Below are positions 35,521-45,826 of a DNA stretch of 64,000 bases, piece by piece. A program made the translations under genes and the position numbers. Location: NCBI GenBank assembly GCA_016584305.1, contig JACEEZ010022579.1, positions 1-64,000 of the forward strand, read 5' to 3'. The stretch is from Chionoecetes opilio. Taxonomy: Eukaryota > Arthropoda > Malacostraca > Decapoda > Majidae. The notes beneath the pieces are model-generated. The model saw only the letters and a program-made list of their open reading frames with translations, was not told where the DNA came from and searched no databases. The first letter of the stretch is position 1. Each line of letters opens with the position of its first letter.

Positions 35521-37416
35521 TTTTTTTTTTTCTTTTTTTTTTTTTTTTTAAACATACATATAACTAAAGCCCAAAGGTGCACTGTCGTGTGCTACCTATC
35601 TTAAGGGCAATTTACACATAAATATAAAGACCTAAAAACTAACATTATATACATTTATGCATCACTAAAGTGTTTGTTGAGGCACTGTTGCTGTCACTAG
35701 TGTCACAGTATCACTAGCCTCAGCGGGGTGGGCTTCAACAGTTCCACCGATTGGCCGCCAACTTTACACTTTGTGTGTTCATCTCCTGGATGTGAGGGAC
35801 AGCGGCCGTGAAAATGTTCCACATCCTGGAGACGCGGCCCACAAAGGTGCGTTGGTGCTGGCTGGCACGGGAACGCGGCACCTCCACTGCATCACCACTG
35901 GTAAGCACCGTTCTCGTGCTTCGTGTGGCGACTCTCGGAGGCTGTCGTAACCCAGCCAGGTGTGGCACTCCCTGCACCTGTGCCTTGTGGAATACCACAA
36001 GCGCCGCGACATCCCTGCGGTGTTCCAGTGAGTCGAGAGGACTCACCGGCTCGAACAGGGCTGGTGGGTCTGGAGGGTCTGGGGGGTCTGGAGCATCCAC
36101 CAGTCGCAGGGCTTGACGCTGGATGCTGTCCAGCCTCCGAGTGTGCGAGGCTGCGCACGACATCCAGGAGAGGGCGGCGTACTCTAAGTAAGGCCGTATC
36201 TGGGCCTTATAGAGCAAGAGCTTCCCTCCCCTGTCGAGGAATATGGCTACCCTTCGCAGGGCAGAGACCCTGTGAGAGGCCTATTTTGCAATGTGTTTGA
36301 TGTTAACCTTAGCTCTCGGTCCACCTCTACTCCCAAAACCTTGACGGCTTCCTGGAGTGGGAGAGGAACGCCACCAAACCGCAGCCTCCCTTCCACTGCA
36401 GGCCCGGCAGCGGGGGACCGAGAAACCACCATTGCCTGTGTCTTCTCCGGAGCAAAGTTCACCTACCAACGTGTACCCCACTCCTGTATAACACTCAGCT
36501 GCTGATTGACCTCATCAGCAGCACGCCCACTGTCATGTCGCAGGTAGGAGCAGGAGAGAGTACAGTCATCAGCGTCAGCCGAGACTGCTGGCAGCTGCTG
36601 GAGAAGATCGTCCACGTAGATGTTCCACAGGACTGGCCCCAGCACAGAGCCCTGTGGTACTGATGCTTCCACTGGCAGGGACTCAGAGACTTGCCTGTTA
36701 ACGACGACCTGGAGGGTTCTTCCCTGCAGGTAGTCCCCAAGGAGCAGCAGGAGGTCACCCTGGATGCCTTTTGCTCGGAGTTTTTCGAGAAGGCCTCCGT
36801 GCCACACCCTGTCAAAGGCACCCGCTATGTCAAGGGCCACCACGATAGTGTCCTGGCCGTCATCCAGGGCGTCCTGCCAGTTTCGGGTTAGAAGCATCAG
36901 CAGGTCAGAGGTGGACCGTCCAGGTCTGAACCCAAACTGTTGGTCCGAGAGGAGGTAGTTGTCGCTGAGGTGACCACAGATTACCTCTGCCACGATCCTC
37001 TCGAACACTTTCCCCACCACAGACAGCAAGGAGATGGGCCTGTAGTTTTTGGGGTCAGATCTGGAACTCCTCTTGTGAACAGGAACCACTCGAGCCTCCT
37101 TCCACGCTGAAGGCCAGATGTTTTCCTGCAGGCAGGCAGTGAAGACTGTGGTGAGAGGGACAGACAGCTCCCGGGCGCACTGTTTTAACAAGTGCGGGCT
37201 GACGTCATCAGGGCCAGTGGCTTTTTTGGTGTCGAGCCCTCGCAAGATGTGCTCGACCTGCGCCTGCGTCACCTCCACCTTGTGGACTGTCTCTTCACAC
37301 TGCTGCTCCAGACGAGGCGGGGGCTGCTGGGGGGCCTCCACCTTCATCTTTGCAGAGAAGAGATTAGCCAGCAGCTGAGCCTTCTCCTTGCTGCTGACAG
37401 CTGCTGTTCCGTGTAC
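35521..37416 (-). mobile_element. LINE E, 5'-truncated, inserted inside LINE D
   Basis: A second non-LTR element in reverse orientation. Its poly(A) tail appears as T-runs at 35521-35550 and its truncated 5' end lies at about 37416. LINE D reads CCCCAACTCTCTTT before it and TTTAACATGTACAC after it. The uninterrupted copy A has CAAACTCTCTTTAAAAG at this place, so the insertion is clean with at most a 4-bp (CTTT) duplication hidden in the T-run. It encodes RT and a C-terminal domain of a different LINE family, with a poly(A) rather than ATTCTG tail. Confidence 0.92.
35735..37416 (-). pseudogene. LINE E pol: RT plus C-terminal domain, with stops and a frameshift
   Basis: Read on the minus strand from 37416: KATGPDDVSPHLLK, PVHKRSS, NYRPISLLSVVGKVFERI, QQFGFRPGRSTSDLL, motif A VALDIAGAFDRVWH with its Asp intact, and VPQGSVLGPVLWNIYVDDLL. 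The catalytic YADD box reads SADADDCTL: the Tyr codon is GAC (about 36565), so the box is damaged. An in-frame TAG follows WGTRW (36463-36465), the frame slips near 36310-36330, and another TAG lies at 36281-36283. The C-terminal part continues to 35735 (YKAQIRPYLEYAALSWMS, LDSIQRQALRLV). A short (DPP)n run at about 36063-36090 expands a linker. Clearly inactive. Likely jockey/CR1-like. Confidence 0.9.
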
Positions 37417-38190
37417 TTTAACATGTACACTCATGACCTACCTGACCCTACACAACGAGAATCTCTGACCATTCAATATGCAGACGACGTGACACTTTTA
37501 GCACGCTCCAGACAATTAGATCAATTAACTGACCGCATCCAATGGGAAATCACTGCTACTAGCCTGTGGGAACTCAAGTGGAGGATTCACTCACACCCTC
37601 AAAAAACTAAAGTCACTTACTTTAATATAAAAAGCGAGAAGCCGAGACTAATATATCTATACCCGTTTCTACCACAACCCACACCAATCCCCCGAAGTAA
37701 TATTAACATAGTACTCGGCCTTAACATAGATAAACATTTCAGATTCAATCACCACACAAACGCCAAATTAGGTATCGCGGCCACAGTACAGAGCAGCCTG
37801 GGCAGGTTCCGCTACAGCTGCGAGCGCACAAAATTGCATCTTTTCAAAGCCCTTGTTCTACCACACTTAACCTACTGCCCTCTCATCCTCTCTCTAGTGG
37901 CAAAATCCAACCTTCGCAAACTACAGAGGATCCAGAACAAGTCACTACGCTCCGCACTAGGAGTAAGGTGGTACGACTTCCGGACCTCTTCCTCCCTTCA
38001 CGAGGAGACCAACATCCTTCCCATCAACATCACACTATACAACAGAGCACAAAAACGACTCACCATGTTCCAACACACACATGACACAATGTACACCTTC
38101 ATCGACACTCTCCCGCGAGCTTATCGTCTTCCCCGAACAAACCTACTAACACCAAACCCCAACCCCCCCCCAATTCCAATTTACACATAA
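37417..38190 (+). pseudogene. LINE D pol, second part: YADD box and C-terminal domain
   Basis: Resumes in frame with the first part once E is removed. Contains NMYTHDLPDP, then the RT active site IQYADDVTLLARS (YADD intact at about 37480-37491), a thumb/connection region, and a C-terminal stretch with LHLFKALVLPHLTYCPLIL, LRKLQRIQNKSLRSAL and FIDTLPRAYRLPRTNLL. It ends at TAA 38188-38190. The upstream apparent ORF start (37192) lies inside LINE E and is spurious. Part of a dead element. Confidence 0.9.
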
Positions 38191-39060
38191 TCACTTCACT
38201 GTTTCCCACTAACTCCTGTCATTTCCACTAACCCATTTTTTCCACCCGCTTCCCACCGGGGAGGGCCAGGCTTGGCCAGACCTTCCTTACACACTCTTTG
38301 TGGTATTGTTTTAGAGATGTGCCAACCGCTGGCAGCAGCGAGTCGCGGCAGCCCAGGCCGCGACCACGTTCTGCCACAAACGGATTCCTCAACAGTGTTC
38401 ACAAAGCCACGACCCTATCCTTTTCCTGTCCTGAAATAACCACACTCTTCCAACAGGTTTCCTCAGGGCGAGGCACGCAGTCGGTCCCGGCTGTTTTTTT
38501 CTCACTTATTGTCTTATAGCTTTGTATTCATATTTTTTGTTTGTAAAAAATATTTTTTTTGATAATGCTGGTGCTGCGTGCAACGCCCTGCACCTCTTCC
38601 AACGGTTCAGGGCCCGGAGGGTTTTCCATCCAGGCGGGCCAAGACTGACAGGCCATGGGTGGCCACGGCTAAATGACCGTGACCAGTGCAGCCGCCGACG
38701 GCCCGTCTTCCGCATGGATCCCCCCCCCTAACCACACTCTCTAACCATCTGTCCTCCCTCCGTGCGAGTCTCACAGGAAAGCCAAGACTGATAGCGGCGC
38801 AAGGCGACCTTGTTAAAGTTCGAGACCCGGACCCTTGCGTCATCACCGACGGCCTCCACACCCGCGGGGGAGCAGACCTGGTTTCACCACCACACACAGC
38901 GGGGATGAAGACTGGTTGTCTTTCGGATCGTCCGTCGGGTTGTAAACTTTTGTCAGTCGGTGGGGAAGCAAATTCGGTCGTAATTCTCTTCGTTGTCCTT
39001 CTCAGCTACTCTCACTATCCTTCCGTGGTTCGGACGAGGCCACATAAATTCCAATGACCC

Positions 39061-39075
39061 CTTCGCTCTACGAAG
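39061..39075 (+). other. 3' UTR stem-loop 1 of LINE family
   Basis: CTTCG, loop CTCTA, CGAAG: a perfect 5-bp stem, identical in copy C at 59441-59455. Compared with stem-loops 2 and 3, stem pair 3 is U-A here and C-G there. Confidence 0.7.
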
Positions 39076-39219
39076 GTATCCTGTCCCCCCTTTTATGCTG
39101 CTACAAAACTTTTTACTCCTACAATCCACTCCGTTCCACTTCCCCCCCCTCCCCCTCCTCTATCTCACTGCTACTATCCTACCGTGGTTCGGACGAGGCC
39201 ACATTAAATCCAATGATCG

Positions 39220-39234
39220 CTCTGCTATACGGAG
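39220..39234 (+). other. 3' UTR stem-loop 2 of LINE family
   Basis: CTCTG, loop CTATA, CGGAG: a 5-bp stem with one U-G wobble. Same sequence in copy C at 59601-59615. Confidence 0.65.
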
Positions 39235-40026
39235 GTAATCTTACCCTTTTTTACGCTACTGCAAAACTTTATACTCCTACAATCCACTTCGTTCCGCTCG
39301 CCTTCCCCTCTCTGTCAGTGGTTCGGATCCCACGAAAAACTGTAGGTCCCTCCGCTCTACCGGAGTCCTTCTTCCCCTGTCCAATCTCTGGAAAAAAAAA
39401 AAAAAAAAAAAAAAAACTTTTAAACTCAGACTTCTTTCACTAAATTTCTCACAATTTCCTTCCTCCTGTTGGTATATATGTTGGAACGCGAGAGATGTAG
39501 TGGAAAAATGACGCCAGCCGCCGTGGCGTTTGGGGGGGTGCGCGCGTACATGGCAGTGACAGAAAAAAAGCAAAACAAACCCAAAACAAGACAAGAAACA
39601 AACAACAACAACAAAAACAAGATAAGAAGAAATAAGAGAAGAAGAAAGATGAACGAAGAGAAGAAGAAGAGGAAAACAAGTCAAGCCTGAAGAAAGAAAA
39701 AAAGAACAAAAACCAAAACTGAAGAACTGGTGGGCGGCGGGGGTGGGCGCGGGGTTGTCCTGGGTGTGTCCGGAGCACCATCTTCCGAGGCCCATGTCCT
39801 GCCAAGCCGCCCCAGAGTGGTTTCTGTTTGCTCGTGCGAGATGGGAAAGCGTGTCGTTAGGTCGAGATCGATTCACAACAAAAACATACAAACACACACA
39901 GCACCTGGGTCAAGCCCCGGAGATTTTTTCTCTTACTAGCCTCTTTTCTCTCACCCATCTATTCTTCTCCCTGTCCCCACTTCCCCATCTCCTGCTTTCT
40001 CTTTTTATATTCTGATTCTGATTCTG

Positions 40027-41781
40027 CCGTGAAGGCACGCGGGGGTGGGTGAGTCCCTCCCTACCCCGTGCCTTGAAGGCACGCGGGGGTGGATGAGGTC
40101 CTCCCTGCCCCTTGCCGTGAAGGCACGCGGGGGCGGGTGAGGCCCTCCCTGCCCCGTGCCGTGAAGGCACGCGGGGGTGGGTGAGGCCCTCCCTGCCCCG
40201 TGCTGTTAAAGCACACGGGGGCGGGTAAGGCCCTCCCTGCCCCTTGCCGTGAAGGCACGCGGGGGTGGGTGAGGCCCTTCCTGCCCCGTGCCGTGAAGGC
40301 ACATGGGGGCGGATGAGGCCTTCCTTGCCCCTTGCCTTGAAGAGACGCGGGGTTGGGTGAGGCCCTCCCTGTCCCGTGCCTTTAAGGCACGTGGGAGCTG
40401 GTGGGGTCCTCCTGCCCCTTGCCGTGAAGGCACGCGGGGGTGGGTGAGACCCTCCTTACCCGTGCCTTGAAGGCACGCAGGGGCGGATGTGGCCCTCTCT
40501 GCCCCGTGCCTTGAATGCACGCGGGGGTGGGTGAGGCCCTCCCTGCCCCGAGCCTTGAAGGCACGCGGGGGTGGGTGAGGCCCTCCTGCCCCTTGCCGTG
40601 AAGGCATACAGGGGTGGGTGAGGCCTTCCCTGCCCCGTGCTGTGCAGGCACGCGAAGGCGGGTGAGGCCCTCCCTCCCCGTAGCCGTGACGGCACTTGGG
40701 GTAGAATGAGGCCCTTCCTGCCCCGTGCTGTGAAGGCACGCGGAGGCGGGTGAGGACCTCCCTGCCCTGTGCTGTGAAGGCATGCGGGGCGGGTGAGGCC
40801 CTCCCTGCCCGTGCTGTGAAGGCACGCAAGGGGGGGTGAAGCCCTCCCTGCCCCATGCTGTGAAGTGACGCGGGGCGGGTGACGCCTCCCCTGCCTCGTG
40901 CTGTGAAGGCACGCGGGGGCGGGTTAGGCCCTCCTGCCCCTTGCCTTGAAGGCACACGGGGGTGGGTGAGGTCCTCCCTGCCCTGTGCTGTTAAGGCACG
41001 CGGGGGCGGTTGAGGCCCGCTCTGCCCAATTGCTTGAAGGCACGTGGGGTTGGGTGAGCCCCTCCCTGCCCCGTGCTGTGAAGGCATGCGGAGGCGGGTG
41101 AGGCCTTCCTGCCCCTTGCCGTGAATGCACGCGGGGGTGGGTGAGGCCCTTCCTACCCCTTGCCGTGAAGGCACGCGGGGGTGGGTGAGGCCCTCCCTGC
41201 CCCGTGCCTTAAGGGCACGCGTGGCGGGTGTGGCCCTCCCTGCCTCTTGCCTTGAAGGCACGCGGGGGTGGGTGAGGCCCTCCTTACCCTTGTCGTGAAG
41301 GCACGCGGAGGGTGGGTGATGCCCTACCTGCCCCTTGCCGTGAAGTCACGCGGGGTGGGTGAAGCCCTCCCTGCCCCGTGCCTTAAAGGCACGCGGTCGC
41401 GGGTGTGGCCCTCCCTGCCCCGTGCTGTGAAGGCACGCGGGGGCGGGTTGTGGCCCTCCCTGGCTGTGCCGTGAAGGCACGAGGGGGCGGGTGAGGCCCT
41501 ACTGCCCTTGCCGTGAAAGCACGCGGGAGTGGGTGAGGCCCTCCCTGCCCCTTGCTGTGAAGGCACGCGGGGGTGGGTGAGGCCCTCCCTGCCCCTTTTC
41601 CGTTAAGGCACGCGGGGGCGGGTGAGGCCCTCCCTGCCCTTTGCCGTTAAGGCATGCGGAGGTGGGTGAGGCCCTCTTTGCCCGTGCCGTGTAGGCACGC
41701 AGGGGTGGGTGAGGCCCTCCCTGCTTCTTGCGTGAAGGCACGCGGGGGTGGATGATTTCCTCCCTACCCGTGCCTGAAGGT
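40027..41781. repeat. 44-bp minisatellite, clean array segment 13
   Basis: About 40 clean units starting exactly at the LINE D tail and ending at GCCTGAAGGT, where the LTR retrotransposon is inserted. The variant order (GTGCTGTTAAAGCACACGG, TTGAAGAGACGCGGGG, CCTTTAAGGCACG) is also found from about 31100 and 49380. Confidence 0.95.
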
Positions 41782-42303
41782 TGTAACGCGAGAAAATTAC
41801 ATTAATAGGGGAAGAGATGAAATAACACATAAGTATCAATAAGCTAACGAGGAATTTTCCTCCACGCCTCATTCCTGAATCACTGGTTAGGCTTATATTT
41901 TAAGCCAGTAGTAATTAGACACGTAGCGAAACGAGGTGAGAACGGGGATTCTAGGTTAGGATAATTTTAGAAGCAGCTCGACGTTCATTGAGTTAAGACG
42001 CCTGTGGGGAGGTGATATTCTCGCCCTTGGTAAAGGTATGTTATGAAATTTTTGTTAATTAGAGATGTAGACATGACTTACTGGTGATTCCTTTTGTTGA
42101 CCAGGACTAATAAAGTGTATTACTTAGGGTCCCAAGGTAGGATGCTGTTGGCGGACCAGGGGGCCAAACGCTCACAAATTAGCAGAGGGGGCAACTATAG
42201 CATGTCACAGCCAGCCGTGTGTGGACAAAGAGAAAGAAGGAAATAGAAAAATAAGTGAGAGGGAAACAGTTGGAAGTGGGATAGAGTACGTATACATTAT
42301 ATT

Positions 42304-42515
42304 AGGATAACGACTTGAGCATTACATGTGCGTATCGTTAAAGGGGTAAGAGTGCGACTGAAGTTACCAGAGATAGTACACTAGATCAGGATGACGACTT
42401 GAGCATTACATGTGCGTATCGTTAATGTGGTGACAGTGCAACCGAAGTTACCAAAGATAGTAAACTATATTAGGATAACGACTTGATCATCATTACATGT
42501 GCGTATCGCTAGAAG
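42304..42515 (+). repeat. 84-bp tandem repeat inside the LTR
   Basis: AGGATAACGACTTGAGC-type starts at 42304, 42388 and 42472, exactly 84 bp apart, giving about 2.5 copies. Each contains CATTACATGTGCGTATCG. Also present in LTR2 from about 48716. Repeats in the upstream part of an LTR often act as enhancers; that is only an inference here. Confidence 0.8.
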
Positions 42516-42703
42516 GGAAGGAAGACTTAATATTAAGATAACTTGTGAATGTATAATAACTACCAAGTGAGACAGTAAAGAGTTAAATATATTATAATTA
42601 GAAAATATTAACGCGTTTTCATTCAGTTTCCAACCAGTACTACATATTTTCTTAAATCTTTTATTTTTGTTTCATTCATATATTTTTCCCCACTTAATGT
42701 GGG

Positions 42704-42841
42704 TGGTGGCAGCGGAGTAACCAGGACAGTTAGAGTCCACTCCCAAGGTGGGCACTACATAATGGTGACAACGGGGTAGATGGTCATTTTGACCACTACA
42801 TAATGGTAACAACGGTGTAGATGGTCATTTTGACCACTACA
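42704..42841 (+). repeat. Primer-site-like repeat ladder at the 3' end of the LTR
   Basis: TGGTGGCAGCGG (42704), TGGTGACAACGG (42763) and TGGTAACAACGG (42804) precede the actual primer binding site at 42845. The last three starts are spaced 41 bp apart as a tandem repeat containing GTAGATGGTCATTTTGACC. The same series, more decayed, ends LTR2 (about 49120-49257). Confidence 0.78.
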
Positions 42842-42844
42842 TAA

Positions 42845-42862
42845 TGGTGACAGCGGTGGGAT
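42845..42862 (+). promoter_or_regulatory. Primer binding site (tRNA-Leu type)
   Basis: TGGTGACAGCGGTGGGAT matches the reverse complement of the 3' end of a common eukaryotic tRNA-Leu (…ATCCCACCGCTGCCACCA) at 17 of 18 positions; the mismatch is A for G at position 6. It begins 3 bp after the end of LTR1, as expected for minus-strand priming. The tRNA sequence is from memory. Confidence 0.82.
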
Positions 42863-44353
42863 CCAGTCGATGGATCCGCGTACCCACGTGCTGACTAACG
42901 CCTTCTTAGTTTTGCCAAGTGCCAGTTACCTAGTGATCATATACTGTACAGTATGGTGTGTACAGAGTATAGGTGTACATATAGGTGTATAGAGTAGCAT
43001 TAGTGACTATGACTAGTTCGCTCAGGTTGGGGAAGTAGATGATACTAACGTAACAGTAGGCCCGGGTTACCCACATGCTAACATAGACGCTGATAAAGAC
43101 ATTAGTGATGGCCTGGAAAAGCCGAAGCGGAGTAGTATAAGGGTGCAACATGAAACATGCACACCCCAGACCCGCTGTTTGAACATGAAAGTGATGTGGG
43201 TTAGCGGCGTATGCAGTGTGTTTAGGGTGATGTAGGATGCGTGAAGGTAGTGTGGATGTGGGTGATGTGACACTACATCCACGTGTGGATGCAGTGTGGA
43301 ACGATGCCGAGTGGAAGTGGATAGTGATGTGTGTGGAAGTGGATGGATGATGAATGTGTGGATAGGGGCTGTATTCCACACTTAAACGCTAATGTAGGGC
43401 AAGATGTCATGTAAAAGGTGCGGTAAGGTTAGATACCGTACCTTACGTTTAGATTAACATTAGGATAGAGGTAACAGCTCATGTAGAACTAGACGCCCTA
43501 CAAGTAAGCAACTTTACGGTTGTCGTGGCAGTAATGGCCACCTTAGAAAATTTGCTTTAGAGTGGTAGTAATGGAGGAGGAATTTGTACACTAACACCAT
43601 CTTGAGAGAGAGGAGGCCAGTGAAGAGATACGTGCTTATTATAATGACAGAAGTGTTAATCTCTCGTGAGAAAGAGATTAACTTTCACCACTTTCTCTCG
43701 TGAGAGAGAGAAAAGAGAGAGAGATGAAGGTCCCCTAGAAAGAATGTAGAGGTTAAAAATTCTTGCTTTAGAGGGTGCACACAGATGCACTGAACACAAA
43801 ACCCGCTAGGTTGCGTTAGACCCAAGGATGTGCTTGCTCTGAGCTTCGCCCGTGGGTGATAGACGCAGGAGTATGTATGCCTCGCAAAGGAGGTGAGCCT
43901 TATCCCAAGTATTGAGGGTATGGAGTAAAACCAGTCGTGATTTCTCCTACGCACCTACGCCCAGGATTGGTGGGGTAAAAGAAAATAAACCATTACAGAC
44001 TAGAGGGACGAGTCAGTCGCGACTCTATAGGGCTTCGGCATTGACAAATAAGAGAAAGTGAGAAGGTTCTCATTTCAAGGGAGTGAAGGCATTACATAAA
44101 TACGTATTCCCCAAACTAGTTAAATCTGCTCGTGGTGATGGAAGTGATAAGTTAAGAATACATACTATCAAATTTTTTTGTAAATTTGTTGGAAGAATTG
44201 GAAATTGAAGGATGAGAATATTTGTTTGTAAGTCATAGAAGTTCCTAAGAAAATGTATATGAAATTATGTGTGATGTAGATGATAATTTTTTAAATTTTT
44301 AGTTAGATATCGGTAGGATGCTTGATGAAGGACTGAGGCATAAGAATTTTTTT
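42863..44353 (+). other. Non-coding interior of the LTR element
   Basis: No gag, protease, RT or integrase motif in any frame; the longest frames (89-149 codons, minus strand) are low-complexity. Contains a near-palindrome CACTACATCCACGTGTGGATGCAGTG-like block near 43271 and a CTCTCGTGAGA repeat at about 43660-43715. Likely the packaging/non-coding interior of a non-autonomous element. Confidence 0.7.
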
Positions 44354-44366
44354 GGGGGGGAAAAAG
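44354..44366 (+). promoter_or_regulatory. Polypurine tract
   Basis: GGGGGGGAAAAAG ends 3 bp before the TGTAACGC start of LTR2, the expected place for plus-strand priming. Confidence 0.75.
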
Positions 44367-44407
44367 CTATGTAACGCAAGAATACATTAATAGGGGAAGA
44401 GATGAAA

Positions 44408-45739
44408 TCTATAATAATATAAGCGTAAGTGTGTCTGTCTGTCGTTGTCTGTCTGTCTGTCTGTCGTCTGTCTTCTGTCTGTTGTGTGTGTGTGTATAGG
44501 TTCCGCCCCCCGTGGCGCAAACACACTCATATGGCACATTTTTGGAATCAGGTTGACCAGGGGAAGGTCATAAGCCCACTTATGAGATGATCCGATCACC
44601 TTTTTTTTATCTTTTTTTTAGCAGCCTATAGCGAGAATTGTGAAAACAAAAGTGGGTTGCGAGAATTGAGGAAGCCTTGATGTAGGGTGATGGGTAATGG
44701 GTGAGTGAATGGGTGGGGGATGGGTAATGGGTGTGGGGTGATGGGTGAGTAATGGGTGGGGGGTGATGGGTTGGGGGTGATGGGTGATGGGTGAGGAATA
44801 GGTGGGGGGTGATGGGTAATGGGTGAGTGAATGGCTGTGTGGTGATGGGTAATGGGTGAGTTAATGGGTGGGGGTGATAAGTAATGGGTGAGGAATGGGT
44901 GTGTGGTGATGGGTAATGGGTGAGTGAATGGGTGGGGGGTGATGGGTAATGGGTGAGTGAATGGGGTGTGGTGATGGGTAATGGGTGAGTGAATGGGTGG
45001 GGGGTGATGGGTAATGGGTGAGTGAATGGGTGTGTGGTGATGGGGTAATGGATGAGTGAATGGGTAGGGGGTGATGAGTAATGGGTGAGTGAATGGGTGT
45101 GTGGTGATGGGTAATGGGTGAGTGAATGGGTGGGGGGGTGATGGGTAATGGGTGAGTGAAGGGGTGGGGGGTGATGGGTAATGGGTGAGTGAATGGGTGT
45201 GTGGTGAGGGTAATGGGTGAGTGAATGGGTGGGGGGTGATGGGTAATGGGTGAGTGAATGGGTGTGTGGTGATGGGTAATGGGTGAGTGAATGGGTGGGG
45301 GGTGATGGGTAATGGGTGAGTGAATGGGGGGGGGGGTGATGGGTAAGGGTAAGTGAATGGGTGTGTGGTGATGGGTAAATGGGTGAGTGAATGGGTGGGG
45401 TGTGATGGGTAATGGGTGAGTGAATGGGTGGGGGGTGATGGGTAATGGGTGAGTGAATGGGTGTGTGGTGATGGGTAATGGGTGAGTGAATGGGTGTGTG
45501 ATGATGGGTAATGGGTGAGTGAATGGGTGGGGGGTGATGGGTATTGGTGAGTGAATGGGTGGGGGGAATACATACATTTCTACATCCATGATTTCAGGAA
45601 AGTTAGAAGGGGCTATCTGGAGAGTCCATGTTTGGTGGGCCGAAGTCCCACCAAACACAGGTGGTGGGCCGAAGGCCCACCAATAGCCCTCCGCAGGAGC
45701 TAGCCAAAAAGTCCGCCCGGAGGGCGTCTTTGCGGCTAG
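44408..45739 (+). mobile_element. Helitron unit 1
   Basis: Order: TCTATAATAATATAAGCG start; CTGT-type microsatellite (44430-44482); a unique block with GTGGCGCAAAC, TGGAATCAGGTTGACC and GTCATAAGCCCACTTATGA; a 33-bp minisatellite (about 44677-45565); paired GGTGGGCC/GGCCCACC hairpins (45631-45682); terminal hairpin CCGCCC-GGA-GGGCGT (45713-45727); CTAG at 45736-45739. TATA follows. Confidence 0.85.
44677..45565. repeat. 33-bp minisatellite inside Helitron unit 1
   Basis: Unit GATGGGTAATGGGTGAGTGA plus ATGGG and a variable GTGTGTGGT or TGGGGGGT end. The two ends tend to alternate, making a 66-bp dimer. Because 33 is divisible by three, the minus strand stays open with an 11-residue cycle (THSLTHYPSPP). 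Confidence 0.9.
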
Positions 45740-45743
45740 TATA

Positions 45744-45767
45744 TCTATAATAATGTAAGCGAAAGTG

Positions 45768-45826
<59 letters not shown>

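Larger units (their letters stand above)
34481..40026 (+). mobile_element. LINE copy D (longest copy), interrupted by LINE E
   Basis: Non-LTR retrotransposon, 5'-truncated: the frame is already open at the left edge, with no endonuclease domain. It has RT, a C-terminal domain, a ~1.8-kb 3' UTR and the ATTCTG tail (about 40009-40026). The minisatellite ends at 34480 and resumes at 40027. The last 31 bp before it and the first 31 bp after it match with three differences, so this is either a long target duplication or simply unit periodicity. Excluding E (35521-37416), this copy is ~3.65 kb. It is the reference copy for A, B and C. Best fitting broad assignment: jockey-superfamily LINE of an arthropod. 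Confidence 0.92.
38191..40026 (+). other. LINE D 3' UTR with three repeated stem-loops and ATTCTG tail
   Basis: Long non-coding 3' end shared by copies A-D. Three partial tandem blocks begin GTGGTTCGGA at about 39025, 39184 and 39319. Each carries a small stem-loop: CTTCG-CTCTA-CGAAG at 39061-39075, CTCTG-CTATA-CGGAG at 39220-39234, and CTCCG...CGGAG at 39350-39365. Downstream are an A-run (39390-39415), an A/G-rich tract (39560-39720) and the ATTCTG tail. 3' UTR structure is what the RT of LINEs commonly recognises, so these hairpins are candidates for that role. Confidence 0.8.
41782..42841 (+). repeat. 5' LTR
   Basis: Starts TGTAACGCGAG and ends GACCACTACA. Its empty A/T site at 41822/41823 (GATGAAATAACAC) shows the target of the Helitron insertion in the sister LTR. 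Contains an 84-bp tandem repeat and, at its 3' end, a 41-bp tandem repeat headed by primer-site-like words. Confidence 0.88.

Noticed and set aside
36691..36958. Plus-strand frames of 64-66 codons
   Set aside because: Antisense shadows of the LINE E reverse transcriptase.
37192..38190. A single 332-codon gene
   Set aside because: The frame crosses the E/D junction at 37416: its first ~75 codons are antisense of LINE E and only the remainder is LINE D pol.
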